A stretch of 64,000 nucleotides of DNA, from positions 1-64,000 of the forward strand of contig JBBQQG010000003.1 of the NCBI GenBank assembly GCA_038216175.1, given 5' to 3'. Position 1 is the stretch's first letter. Each line of letters opens with the position of its first letter. Origin of the DNA: JBBQQG01 sp038216175 (lineage in GTDB: Bacteria > Patescibacteriota > Saccharimonadia > Saccharimonadales > OMJO01). Under the pieces are notes generated by a model that saw nothing but the letters and a program-made list of their open reading frames with translations, searched no databases and was not told the origin of the DNA. Positions 32,940 through 40,468 of this stretch are shown here, piece after piece. The position numbers were made by a program, and so were the translations under genes.

Positions 32940-33284
32940 ATGGATCATCGAACTGTTGAAGATTATGTGCTAAGTATGCCTAATGCCATTTTAGAATACC
33001 CGTTTGGCGAGGATGTTGCAGTCTATAAGACCGACAATAAAATGTTCGCTTTAATAGCAGAAAAATCTAATCCAGTTAGAATCAGCCTAAAATGTGATCC
33101 TCTTTTAGCAAGCATTTTAAGGCAAAAATATGAAACTGTTATGGCTGGCTACCATTTAAATAAGAAGCATTGGAATACGATAATACTCAGTGGTCAGTTG
33201 CCTTGGGATGAAATTCAGGGACTAATTAGACATAGCTATGACCTTGTAATGGGGAATAAAAACGCTGTGCCAACCGTAAAATAA
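32940..33284 (+). CDS. MmcQ/YjbR-family protein
   Basis: 114 residues. VEDYVLSMPNAILEYPFGEDVAVYK, MFALIAEKSNPVRISLKCDP and KKHWNTIILSGQLPWDEIQGLIRHSYDLV match the MmcQ/YjbR (CyaY-like fold) family, often described as DNA-binding. No clear own promoter; likely co-transcribed with orn. Confidence 0.88.
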   Translation: MDHRTVEDYVLSMPNAILEYPFGEDVAVYKTDNKMFALIAEKSNPVRISLKCDPLLASILRQKYETVMAGYHLNKKHWNTIILSGQLPWDEIQGLIRHSYDLVMGNKNAVPTVK

Positions 33285-33291
33285 CCAAAAA

Positions 33292-33927
33292 TTATTGTTG
33301 ATTTGACAGAATTTTCCCTACGTTTTGCAAAGATGAAACTAGGGCTAATTTGGTCTTTGTTGAATTCGTTTCATCGTATGCTTTCTTAACCGCCGTTTGA
33401 TATGAGCCTAGTGATCCGATCAATGTTTGGTTAAAGACATCGTCGAAATTGTTATCTTGGTCAGCCAGTGTAAGTTTGGCATCTGTAGAGGTATTTTTTC
33501 CTAGCACCAACTGACTTTTACTTACGTCGATACCTGATTTTTTCATTGCGACAAGTAGCGGTGCTTGATCAGATAAGATGCTAAGCTCAGCTGTCAGAGC
33601 AAGATTTTTCGTCGATTTATCCCGGGCTTTGGTGTATCCAATATTTGTTACTCTTATTATTTCAGTTTGTTTTTGTGCCACAACTAGCAGATCATCCGAA
33701 GCGGATTTCCCAGAACTACCGAGAAGCGATAAGATGATCGATCCAGCCACAAATATAATTATTATAATTACTACAACAATAATAATTCGCTGTTTTGTTG
33801 AATTGCCGCTTGGCAAAAAGCTTTTCGACTTCTTCGGTTTGTCTAATAAAAAGTCGTATGGATTTAAACCAGGATTATTGGGCGAATGCATTGGCGGTGG
33901 AGCCGGAGGATATTGATTTGGCTGCAT
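33292..33927 (-). CDS. Single-pass membrane protein of unknown function
   Basis: 211 residues from the ATG at 33927 (MQPNQYPPAPPP). A Pro-rich cytoplasmic segment, a membrane helix at ~53-75 (IIIVVVIIIIIFVAGSIILSLL) and an outer helical domain (VVAQKQTEIIRVTNIGYTKARDKSTKNLALTAEL). The upstream frame to 33987 would need a TTG start; TACCAT at 33940-33935 ends seven bases before 33927 and supports the shorter form. Confidence 0.75.
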   Translation of the reverse strand: MQPNQYPPAPPPMHSPNNPGLNPYDFLLDKPKKSKSFLPSGNSTKQRIIIVVVIIIIIFVAGSIILSLLGSSGKSASDDLLVVAQKQTEIIRVTNIGYTKARDKSTKNLALTAELSILSDQAPLLVAMKKSGIDVSKSQLVLGKNTSTDAKLTLADQDNNFDDVFNQTLIGSLGSYQTAVKKAYDETNSTKTKLALVSSLQNVGKILSNQQ

Positions 33928-33934
33928 AAGCATA

Positions 33935-33940
33935 ATGGTA
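33935..33940 (-). promoter_or_regulatory. -10 box TACCAT
   Basis: On the minus strand TACCAT, seven bases, then ATG at 33927. It separates the real start from an upstream in-frame TTG. Confidence 0.45.
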
Positions 33941-34025
33941 CAGCTTAAATATATTAGCGTAAAGAGATATATAAAATACAAAATCAAACTAAGTGTAAGG
34001 TTTTAATAATTAGTGCTGTCACAGT

Positions 34026-34031
34026 TATACT
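34026..34031 (+). promoter_or_regulatory. -10 box TATACT for dnaG-rpoD
   Basis: TATACT ends eight bases before ATG 34040. An ATG at 34033 is out of frame. Confidence 0.6.
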
Positions 34032-34039
34032 GATGACAT

Positions 34040-35782
34040 ATGGACGCAGTTGAGGATACAAAAGCCAGACTTTCGGTCGAGGATGTTATCGGAGAATATA
34101 TCCAGCTAAAACGTGCCGGCAGCAATTACAGAGGACTTAGTCCTTTTTCAAATGAAAAAACTCCTAGTCTAATGGTTAGCCCTCAAAAACAGATATGGCA
34201 TGATTTTAGCAGCGGCAAAGGTGGCAACATGTTCAGCTTCGTTATGGAAGTAGAAGGATTAGAATTTAAAGCTGCTTTGGAGCTACTAGCTAGAAAAGCA
34301 GGTATCGATTTAAGTAAATATCAGACTAGTAGAAACGCAAAGAATTCTCAAGATAAAGAACGGCTATTTTCAGCAAATGATTTGGCTGCTAAATTCTATC
34401 AGGCACATTTTTCAAAAAATCAGGATGCTATAGATTATATTTTTAAAAATCGCCGATTCTCTAAAGACATGGCTTTAACTTTCCGACTTGGTTATTCTCC
34501 GCAAAGCGGCAGTGCGCTTAACAATTTTATGAAAAAAAATGGATATTCGGAGAAAGAATTAAAACATGCGGGTTTGCTATCTCAAAATTATAAATCCGGA
34601 GACATGTTTCGCGGTCGTATAATGGTGCCGCTTATGGATGTCCAGGGGAGAGTAATCGGATTTACGGCTCGCATTCTCTTTAGCGATCCAAATGCTCCAA
34701 AATATATTAATACTCCGCAGACGTTAATTTACGATAAAAGTCGCCATGTCTTCGGCCTAAATCTTGCTAAAGAAGGTATTCGTAAGGCTAAATTTACAGT
34801 TGTAGTAGAGGGAAACCTAGATGTCATTGCAAGCCATCAGGTTGGCATTTCTCAGGTAGTAGCGACTGCCGGGACCGCTCTTACAGAAATGCATCTAAAA
34901 GCTTTAAGTCGCTTTACCAGCGATGTTAGACTAGCATTCGATCAGGATGCAGCTGGAATAGCTGCTACCGAAAGAGCAATACCAATAGCTTATAAAACCG
35001 GGGTTAACTTAAGTATTATTGATATTCCAACCGGGAAAGATCCCGATGAACTTATTAAAAAAGACCCCTCGCTATGGGAACAGGCAATTAACAATCATAT
35101 CGACGCCCAAGACTGGTTGATTTCGCAATATGAAGAAAGGGCAGACCTTAGCAGTTTTGCTGGCCGCGATCAGTTTAAGCAAGCAGTACTCGCTTCAGTA
35201 AAACGCCTGGAAAGTGCTGGAGAGCAGGGGCTATACGCTAAAAAAGTGGCCAATATTCTCGGCTATAGCGAAGAAGCTGTCAAAGACGAACTTAGACTAT
35301 TAAAAGAAGGTAGAAGCACATATAAAATTGCTCGTAAAATCGAGCCGAGCATTGATAAATCTCGTTTGGAAATAAAAAAAGCCCAGGACCATTTAATGGC
35401 TATCTGTCTAGTAAACCAGCCGCTTAGGTATTATCTAAACCATATAATGCCTGATATGCTATCAGATAACCACGCCCGATCACTGCTTAAGTTTTTAATC
35501 GAAAATCCTGATTATAGTTTCGATAGAGGCACCAGTCAGGAATTGCAAACTATTGCCGATTATGTTAACATACTTAGTCTACAGTATGAAGAACTTTATC
35601 AGGACCTCGGGTTATTAGAGCTTCGTAACGAAGCTTCCCGGTTGCAGGTACGTCTGATAGAAAGATATGTCAAAACTAAAAAGAAATTAATAACAGAAGC
35701 TCTGAAAACAACTACTGAAACTAAGACTGATGAGCTGTTAAAAGAGGCAAGAGCCCTCGATGAACTATTAAAGACTCACTAA
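34040..35782 (+). CDS. dnaG: DNA primase DnaG with degenerate zinc ribbon
   Basis: 580 residues. The CHC2 N-terminal domain is recognisable (YRGLSPFSNEKTPS; IWHDFSSGKGGNMFSF), but all four zinc ligands are replaced: S34, S37, D55 and S58. The TOPRIM catalytic domain is intact (VVEGNLDVIASHQVG with the Glu; LAFDQDAAG with the acidic pair). A helical C-terminal helicase-interacting region follows. It makes RNA primers at the fork. rpoD follows after 10 bases, an arrangement also found in other bacteria (dnaG-rpoD). Confidence 0.95.
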   Translation: MDAVEDTKARLSVEDVIGEYIQLKRAGSNYRGLSPFSNEKTPSLMVSPQKQIWHDFSSGKGGNMFSFVMEVEGLEFKAALELLARKAGIDLSKYQTSRNAKNSQDKERLFSANDLAAKFYQAHFSKNQDAIDYIFKNRRFSKDMALTFRLGYSPQSGSALNNFMKKNGYSEKELKHAGLLSQNYKSGDMFRGRIMVPLMDVQGRVIGFTARILFSDPNAPKYINTPQTLIYDKSRHVFGLNLAKEGIRKAKFTVVVEGNLDVIASHQVGISQVVATAGTALTEMHLKALSRFTSDVRLAFDQDAAGIAATERAIPIAYKTGVNLSIIDIPTGKDPDELIKKDPSLWEQAINNHIDAQDWLISQYEERADLSSFAGRDQFKQAVLASVKRLESAGEQGLYAKKVANILGYSEEAVKDELRLLKEGRSTYKIARKIEPSIDKSRLEIKKAQDHLMAICLVNQPLRYYLNHIMPDMLSDNHARSLLKFLIENPDYSFDRGTSQELQTIADYVNILSLQYEELYQDLGLLELRNEASRLQVRLIERYVKTKKKLITEALKTTTETKTDELLKEARALDELLKTH

Positions 35783-35792
35783 AGGAGATTTT

Positions 35793-36926
35793 ATGGCAGA
35801 AGATGAAGTAGCAACACATGATGACCCGACAATTGACCCGGCTGTTTTACAAGCTAAAACCGATATTGTCGCAAAAGCAAAAAAAGACGGCAAAGTCGAT
35901 CAGCGAGATATTTTCTTAGCGATTCCCGACACACCGGAAAATATTGATATTTTGGACCAGCTTTATACCGAACTTGCCGATGCAAGTATAGAAATATCCA
36001 GTACTACTGAGCCGACGGCAGAAGTATTCTCAGACGCCTGGGTAGCCGAAGATGAAGAAGAGGCAGTAGTTGAAACGCCGGTATATTTAGATGATATTTC
36101 AGATGACTCAGTCAGGCTTTACTTACGTGAAATCGGAAAAATTCCTCTTTTAAACGCCCAAGAAGAACTTGCACTCGCTCAGAGAGTTGTTGCTGGCGAC
36201 AGAGACGCTAAAGATAAAATGGCAGAAGCTAACATGAGGTTAGTAGTATCGATTGCAAAGCGATATGTTGGTAGGGGTTTGGATCTGCTCGACTTGATTC
36301 AAGAAGGTAATACTGGTCTGCTTAGGGCCGTTGAAAAATTTGATCCGGACAAAGGATTTAAATTTTCAACATATGCGACTTGGTGGATAAGACAGGCAAT
36401 TACACGTGCAATTGCAGATCAGGCCAGAACAATTAGAATCCCAGTTCATATGGTTGAAACTATAAATAAGCTATTAAGAACCCAGCGCAGACTAACCCAG
36501 GAACTAAATCGTGAACCATCTAATGAAGAAATAGCTAAGGCTATGGAAATAGATGTTGAAAAAGTAGAACACATAATGAAAATCAAGCAGGATATTTCTA
36601 GTTTAGATGCTAGCGTCCGTGATGACGAAGAAGATTCAGTTCTTGCAGATTTTATAGAGGATGAGGACACTATCAGCCCGGAAGAATCAGCAACTGGGCA
36701 ACTTCTAAAAGAGCACGTAAAAGATATGCTCGGCGCATTGACCGAAAGAGAACAAAAAATTCTAAAGCTTCGTTTTGGCCTAGAAGACGGTAAAAGCCAT
36801 ACTCTAGAAGAAGTTGGCCAAGAATTTAGCGTTACTCGAGAACGAATCCGACAGATTGAAGCTAAAGCACTTGCAAAGCTTAGAAAACACAAAGACGCCA
36901 AAAAATTACACGACTATATAAAATAA
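35793..36926 (+). CDS. rpoD: Primary sigma factor (sigma70/RpoD)
   Basis: 377 residues. A short, acidic region 1.1-like N-terminus; region 1.2 DDSVRLYLREIGKIPLL; region 2 NMRLVVSIAKRYVGRGLDLLDLIQEGNTGLLRAVEKF and FSTYATWWIRQAITRAI; region 3 and region 4 (LTEREQKILKLRFGLEDG... TRERIRQIEAKALAKLRKH). Region 4 is present, so TTGACA boxes can be recognised. SD AAGGAG lies six bases upstream. It is translated from the dnaG operon. Confidence 0.97.
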   Translation: MAEDEVATHDDPTIDPAVLQAKTDIVAKAKKDGKVDQRDIFLAIPDTPENIDILDQLYTELADASIEISSTTEPTAEVFSDAWVAEDEEEAVVETPVYLDDISDDSVRLYLREIGKIPLLNAQEELALAQRVVAGDRDAKDKMAEANMRLVVSIAKRYVGRGLDLLDLIQEGNTGLLRAVEKFDPDKGFKFSTYATWWIRQAITRAIADQARTIRIPVHMVETINKLLRTQRRLTQELNREPSNEEIAKAMEIDVEKVEHIMKIKQDISSLDASVRDDEEDSVLADFIEDEDTISPEESATGQLLKEHVKDMLGALTEREQKILKLRFGLEDGKSHTLEEVGQEFSVTRERIRQIEAKALAKLRKHKDAKKLHDYIK

Positions 36927-36937
36927 TAGCTGGGAAA

Positions 36938-37504
36938 TTATAGTCCTATTTGCTTAAGTATTTGATCTAATTTTACTTTTAAGTTTTCAGCTGTGCCATC
37001 ATTGATTATCGTATAGTCGGCATAGGCGATTGGACCGCCTTTTTCTAAGTTCTCAATTTCAGCAATTTCTCTGTCGATTAATTGATCTAAAGTATAGCGC
37101 CTATGACTGTCTTTTCTATCTAAAACTCTTTGCCTGCGTATATTTTTAGGCGCAGCTATAGCGATTACTGTCATGTTTTTAGAATATATTCCATCAAGGT
37201 ATTTATATTCGCTCCAGCTATAAAGGCCGTCAAGTAAAGTTACTTTACTGCCTTTTTGAAAGTATTCGTTCGCTTTATTTACAGCGTGGACTGCCATAAC
37301 AGCCGGTCCTTCTTGACGTCGCATATCTTCTCTAACTTCAACTTCATGTTTGATATTATCTAAGCCTCTTTTTTTGACTTCTTCGTATACCATATTGCCG
37401 AAATGCACTATCGGCCAGTCGTATTTTTGATTAAGAAAATCTGTGCATGTGCCTTTACCTGAGCCGGGCATACCGACGAATGCAATTACTTTTTTGTCGT
37501 CCAT
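36938..37504 (-). CDS. P-loop nucleotide kinase (UPF0200-like)
   Basis: 188 residues. The P-loop is GMPGSGKGT (~11-19). FGNMVYEEVKKRGL and REDMRRQEGPAVMA resemble archaeal UPF0200 and dephospho-CoA-kinase-like proteins. A C-terminal ADYTIINDGT block is shared with dephospho-CoA kinases. Substrate not certain. A -10 TGTTAAGCT lies seven bases upstream of the ATG. Confidence 0.78.
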   Translation of the reverse strand: MDDKKVIAFVGMPGSGKGTCTDFLNQKYDWPIVHFGNMVYEEVKKRGLDNIKHEVEVREDMRRQEGPAVMAVHAVNKANEYFQKGSKVTLLDGLYSWSEYKYLDGIYSKNMTVIAIAAPKNIRRQRVLDRKDSHRRYTLDQLIDREIAEIENLEKGGPIAYADYTIINDGTAENLKVKLDQILKQIGL

Positions 37505-37511
37505 GGGGCAT

Positions 37512-37520
37512 AGCTTAACA
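37512..37520 (-). promoter_or_regulatory. Extended -10 (TGTTAAGCT)
   Basis: On the minus strand, seven bases before the ATG at 37504. Confidence 0.4.
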
Positions 37521-37546
37521 GATAAAAAATGTAATTCACAATTATT

Positions 37547-40354
37547 TTATTTAGTTTCGCCGATAAGGTTTAAAACGTGTTCACGGGTATTAAATGTATT
37601 CGCATGGCGCTGGAGCTCTCTTATAAATACGAATAGTGCGGCTGCGCCTATCGCAAATAGCCAATCGGTTAATGATAACGGACCAGCCCCGAAATACGGC
37701 GCGACAATCGGGCTATAGATTATTACACCAACGCAAAACAAAGATGCGATTAAAGCTATGCCTAGCTGTTTGTTATGGAATTGATATTTCGTAAATAAAC
37801 CTTTTGAACTTCTTCTTTGGAGTATATTAATCAACTGACAAAGTACGATAGTTAAGTATGTCAGGGCGGTTGCCTTACTATGGATCAATGAATTGCTGCT
37901 AATTGAACTAATCGATACTCCATGACGCCAAAAGAATAAGATATAATTTACAAACGCAAAAAAACCAATTAAAAATCCACACCACAGGATATCTGGTATC
38001 GATCGATTATTGAGAATATGATCACGCGGGTTTCGAGGCATGTCGTTCATTACTTCACTATCAGCTTGATCCCAGCCGAGGGCTGCAATCGGGAACAATT
38101 CGGCAATTAAGTCTATTGCTAGAATTTCCATTACGCTCAGTGCAAGCGGAACACCTAAAGCTATTACCGCAGCCAAGCTTGTTAGCGTAACGACTAGTTC
38201 AGCAGCATTTCCAGTAAATACGCACAGTGCCGCTTTTTTAATATTTTGAAATATTACCCGTCCTTGTTGGATAGCACCAACCAAAGTATCAAAACTGTCG
38301 TCTAGTAGAATAATCTCAGCTGATTGTTTAGCGACATCGGTTCCGGTTTTACCCATAGCCACCCCTATATCAGCTCTTTTTAGTGCCGGAGCATCGTTTA
38401 TGCCATCGCCAGTTACAGCAACGACAGTGCCACTGTCTTTTACGATACCGACTATCCTCAGCTTGTCTTCTGGACTAACACGGCTGAAAATGATACCTCC
38501 GTGTCTAACCAGCTGTAATATTCTGGCGTCATCTAGCTCGCGAAGCTCTTCGCCGCTGACTACAATAATATCTTGCTGCTTTTCTGCCAAGCCGGCTTTA
38601 ACAGCTATTGCTCTGGCAGTCGGTGCAAAATCGCCAGTTACGATTGATACTTTAATATGTGCATCGCGGGTAGCTTGCATTGCTTTTGCTACATCGCTTC
38701 TTACCGGATCGATCATGCTGACAAGACCAAGAAGTGTCATTCCTTTTTCTACGTTTTCCATCTTTAATTTTTTAATGTCAGTCCCCGATGGGAGCACCTT
38801 ATAGGCAAATGCTAAATTTCTCATTGCATCAGCCGCCCACACACTATTTTGGTTGGAGATGTTTTGTCGGTCAGTACTATTTATCTGCCTAATATGGCCA
38901 TGGTCCCAAATATCAGTAGATTTTTCCAAAACGCTTTCAGGCGCACCTTTCATAAATACATATATCTGCCCATGCGCACCATATTTTCTGATTGAACTCA
39001 TTCTTTTCCTGGCTGAGTCAAAAGCGAACTCCCTTATTTCGGGGAAGTGATCGCTAATAGCTTTAGTTTTAATGCCTGCTTTGTTAGCAAGGGTAACTAG
39101 TGATCCCTCAGTCGGATCACCTAGGCAGTACCAGTTAGCATGCTCACTATCTGGCGGGCTGATTTCTGCATTAGATGCAAATACTCCAGTAATAAAGAAA
39201 AGTTCCAAGTTTTTTAATTCCTCGGCGTTTAATTTTTTAGAACCATCAAGAACTGTACCGTTAGACTCATATCCGGTTCCGGAAATCTGATAGATTTTTT
39301 TGCCGATTAAAATTGTTTCGACGGTCATCTGATTTTTAGTCAGAGTACCGGTTTTATCGGTACAAATTACGCTGGTTGATCCAAGAGTTTCTACAGCCGA
39401 TAGTTTTTTAACGAGTGCCCTTGTACTTGCAAGTTTGTTTGCTGCTTGGGCAAGTGCAGTGTTAATTTCAGCAGGCAGACCCTGGGGAATGATAGAACTA
39501 GCAATACCGATCGCAAACAGCAGCGCTATTTTAAAAGGCTGATGGCCGTAGCGCATAGAAATTGGAAGTAATATCGCGCATAAAATAATAGTACCTTGGG
39601 TAACTCTTCCGGCAATATGGTTCATTTCTTTCTGAAGTGGACTGCTCTCTGTAGATGTCTGAGCACTCAAGCTCGCGATGCGTCCTAGTTCAGTTTGCAT
39701 ACCAGTAGCTATTACGACGCCGTGGCCCTGTCCAGAAGCCACTGTAGTACCCATAAATAATAAGTTGTGACGATTAGACAGTTCGACATTTGCTTCAATA
39801 GCATGCGTAAATTTTCGACTTGGGTTGCTTTCTCCGGTCAAAGCAAAATCGTTGGTTGCCAATTCGGTTTCTGTAATCAGCCTAAGATCTGCCGGTATAC
39901 TGTCACCAGCTTCTATATAGACTATATCCCCGAGCACTAATTCAGTTGAACTGACTTCTTTAATTTTATTATCTCGGATCACTCTTGCGACAGGAACTAC
40001 CAGTCTTTCCAAACTTTCCATAAGTCGCTCAGCCTTATACTCCTGAGAAAATCCAATCAATGTATTAAAAAGTACAAGTATTGTTAATACTAGCGCCGTT
40101 CTGACATCACTAGTTACTAATGATAATATTGCACAGCCGATCAGCAACAAAATCATCAAATCTTTGAACTGGCGTAAATATTTATGCAACCAAGATTCTT
40201 TATGTACAGCTACAAGCTGATTGAACCCATTTTTTGTCAGACGACCAGCCGCTGCCTTATCATCAAGACCGCTTTCGTTTGATTCTAACTCTTCTAAAAC
40301 CTTCTGGATATCAAGCCTGTAATAGGCAAGCTGTTTTTGTTCGCCACCGCTCAT
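37547..40354 (-). CDS. Cation-transporting P-type ATPase (P2, Ca2+-type)
   Basis: 935 residues from ATG 40354. N-terminal cation_ATPase_N domain; actuator TGES (DFALTGESNPS); phosphorylation motif DKTGTLT; P-domain GDGINDAPALKRADIG; ten membrane helices with IPQGLPAEI in helix 4 (IASSIIPQGLPAEIN) where Ca2+ pumps have PEGLP. The PEGL Glu is replaced by Gln, so ion specificity is uncertain. A GTG at 40372 is open, but TGCTATACT (40371-40363) overlaps it and supports the ATG as a leaderless start. Confidence 0.9.
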   Translation of the reverse strand: MSGGEQKQLAYYRLDIQKVLEELESNESGLDDKAAAGRLTKNGFNQLVAVHKESWLHKYLRQFKDLMILLLIGCAILSLVTSDVRTALVLTILVLFNTLIGFSQEYKAERLMESLERLVVPVARVIRDNKIKEVSSTELVLGDIVYIEAGDSIPADLRLITETELATNDFALTGESNPSRKFTHAIEANVELSNRHNLLFMGTTVASGQGHGVVIATGMQTELGRIASLSAQTSTESSPLQKEMNHIAGRVTQGTIILCAILLPISMRYGHQPFKIALLFAIGIASSIIPQGLPAEINTALAQAANKLASTRALVKKLSAVETLGSTSVICTDKTGTLTKNQMTVETILIGKKIYQISGTGYESNGTVLDGSKKLNAEELKNLELFFITGVFASNAEISPPDSEHANWYCLGDPTEGSLVTLANKAGIKTKAISDHFPEIREFAFDSARKRMSSIRKYGAHGQIYVFMKGAPESVLEKSTDIWDHGHIRQINSTDRQNISNQNSVWAADAMRNLAFAYKVLPSGTDIKKLKMENVEKGMTLLGLVSMIDPVRSDVAKAMQATRDAHIKVSIVTGDFAPTARAIAVKAGLAEKQQDIIVVSGEELRELDDARILQLVRHGGIIFSRVSPEDKLRIVGIVKDSGTVVAVTGDGINDAPALKRADIGVAMGKTGTDVAKQSAEIILLDDSFDTLVGAIQQGRVIFQNIKKAALCVFTGNAAELVVTLTSLAAVIALGVPLALSVMEILAIDLIAELFPIAALGWDQADSEVMNDMPRNPRDHILNNRSIPDILWCGFLIGFFAFVNYILFFWRHGVSISSISSNSLIHSKATALTYLTIVLCQLINILQRRSSKGLFTKYQFHNKQLGIALIASLFCVGVIIYSPIVAPYFGAGPLSLTDWLFAIGAAALFVFIRELQRHANTFNTREHVLNLIGETK

Positions 40355-40362
40355 TAATATAG

Positions 40363-40371
40363 AGTATAGCA
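40363..40371 (-). promoter_or_regulatory. Extended -10 (TGCTATACT) for the P-type ATPase
   Basis: Ends eight bases before the ATG at 40354 and excludes the upstream GTG start. Confidence 0.6.
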
Positions 40372-40454
40372 CCGAGCAAAGTTAGGGTGTATTTATCTGT
40401 CATTAAAGTTAACAAGATCAGCAAAGATGTTTAAAGCTTAAATAACAGATAGCG

Positions 40455-40460
40455 TATACT
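40455..40460 (+). promoter_or_regulatory. -10 box TATACT for polA
   Basis: TATACT ends eight bases before ATG 40469: leaderless spacing. Confidence 0.6.
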
Positions 40461-40468
40461 TAATAAAT

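Noticed and set aside
36446..36901. 151-codon open frame antisense to rpoD
   Set aside because: Shadow of conserved rpoD regions 3-4; no signal of its own.
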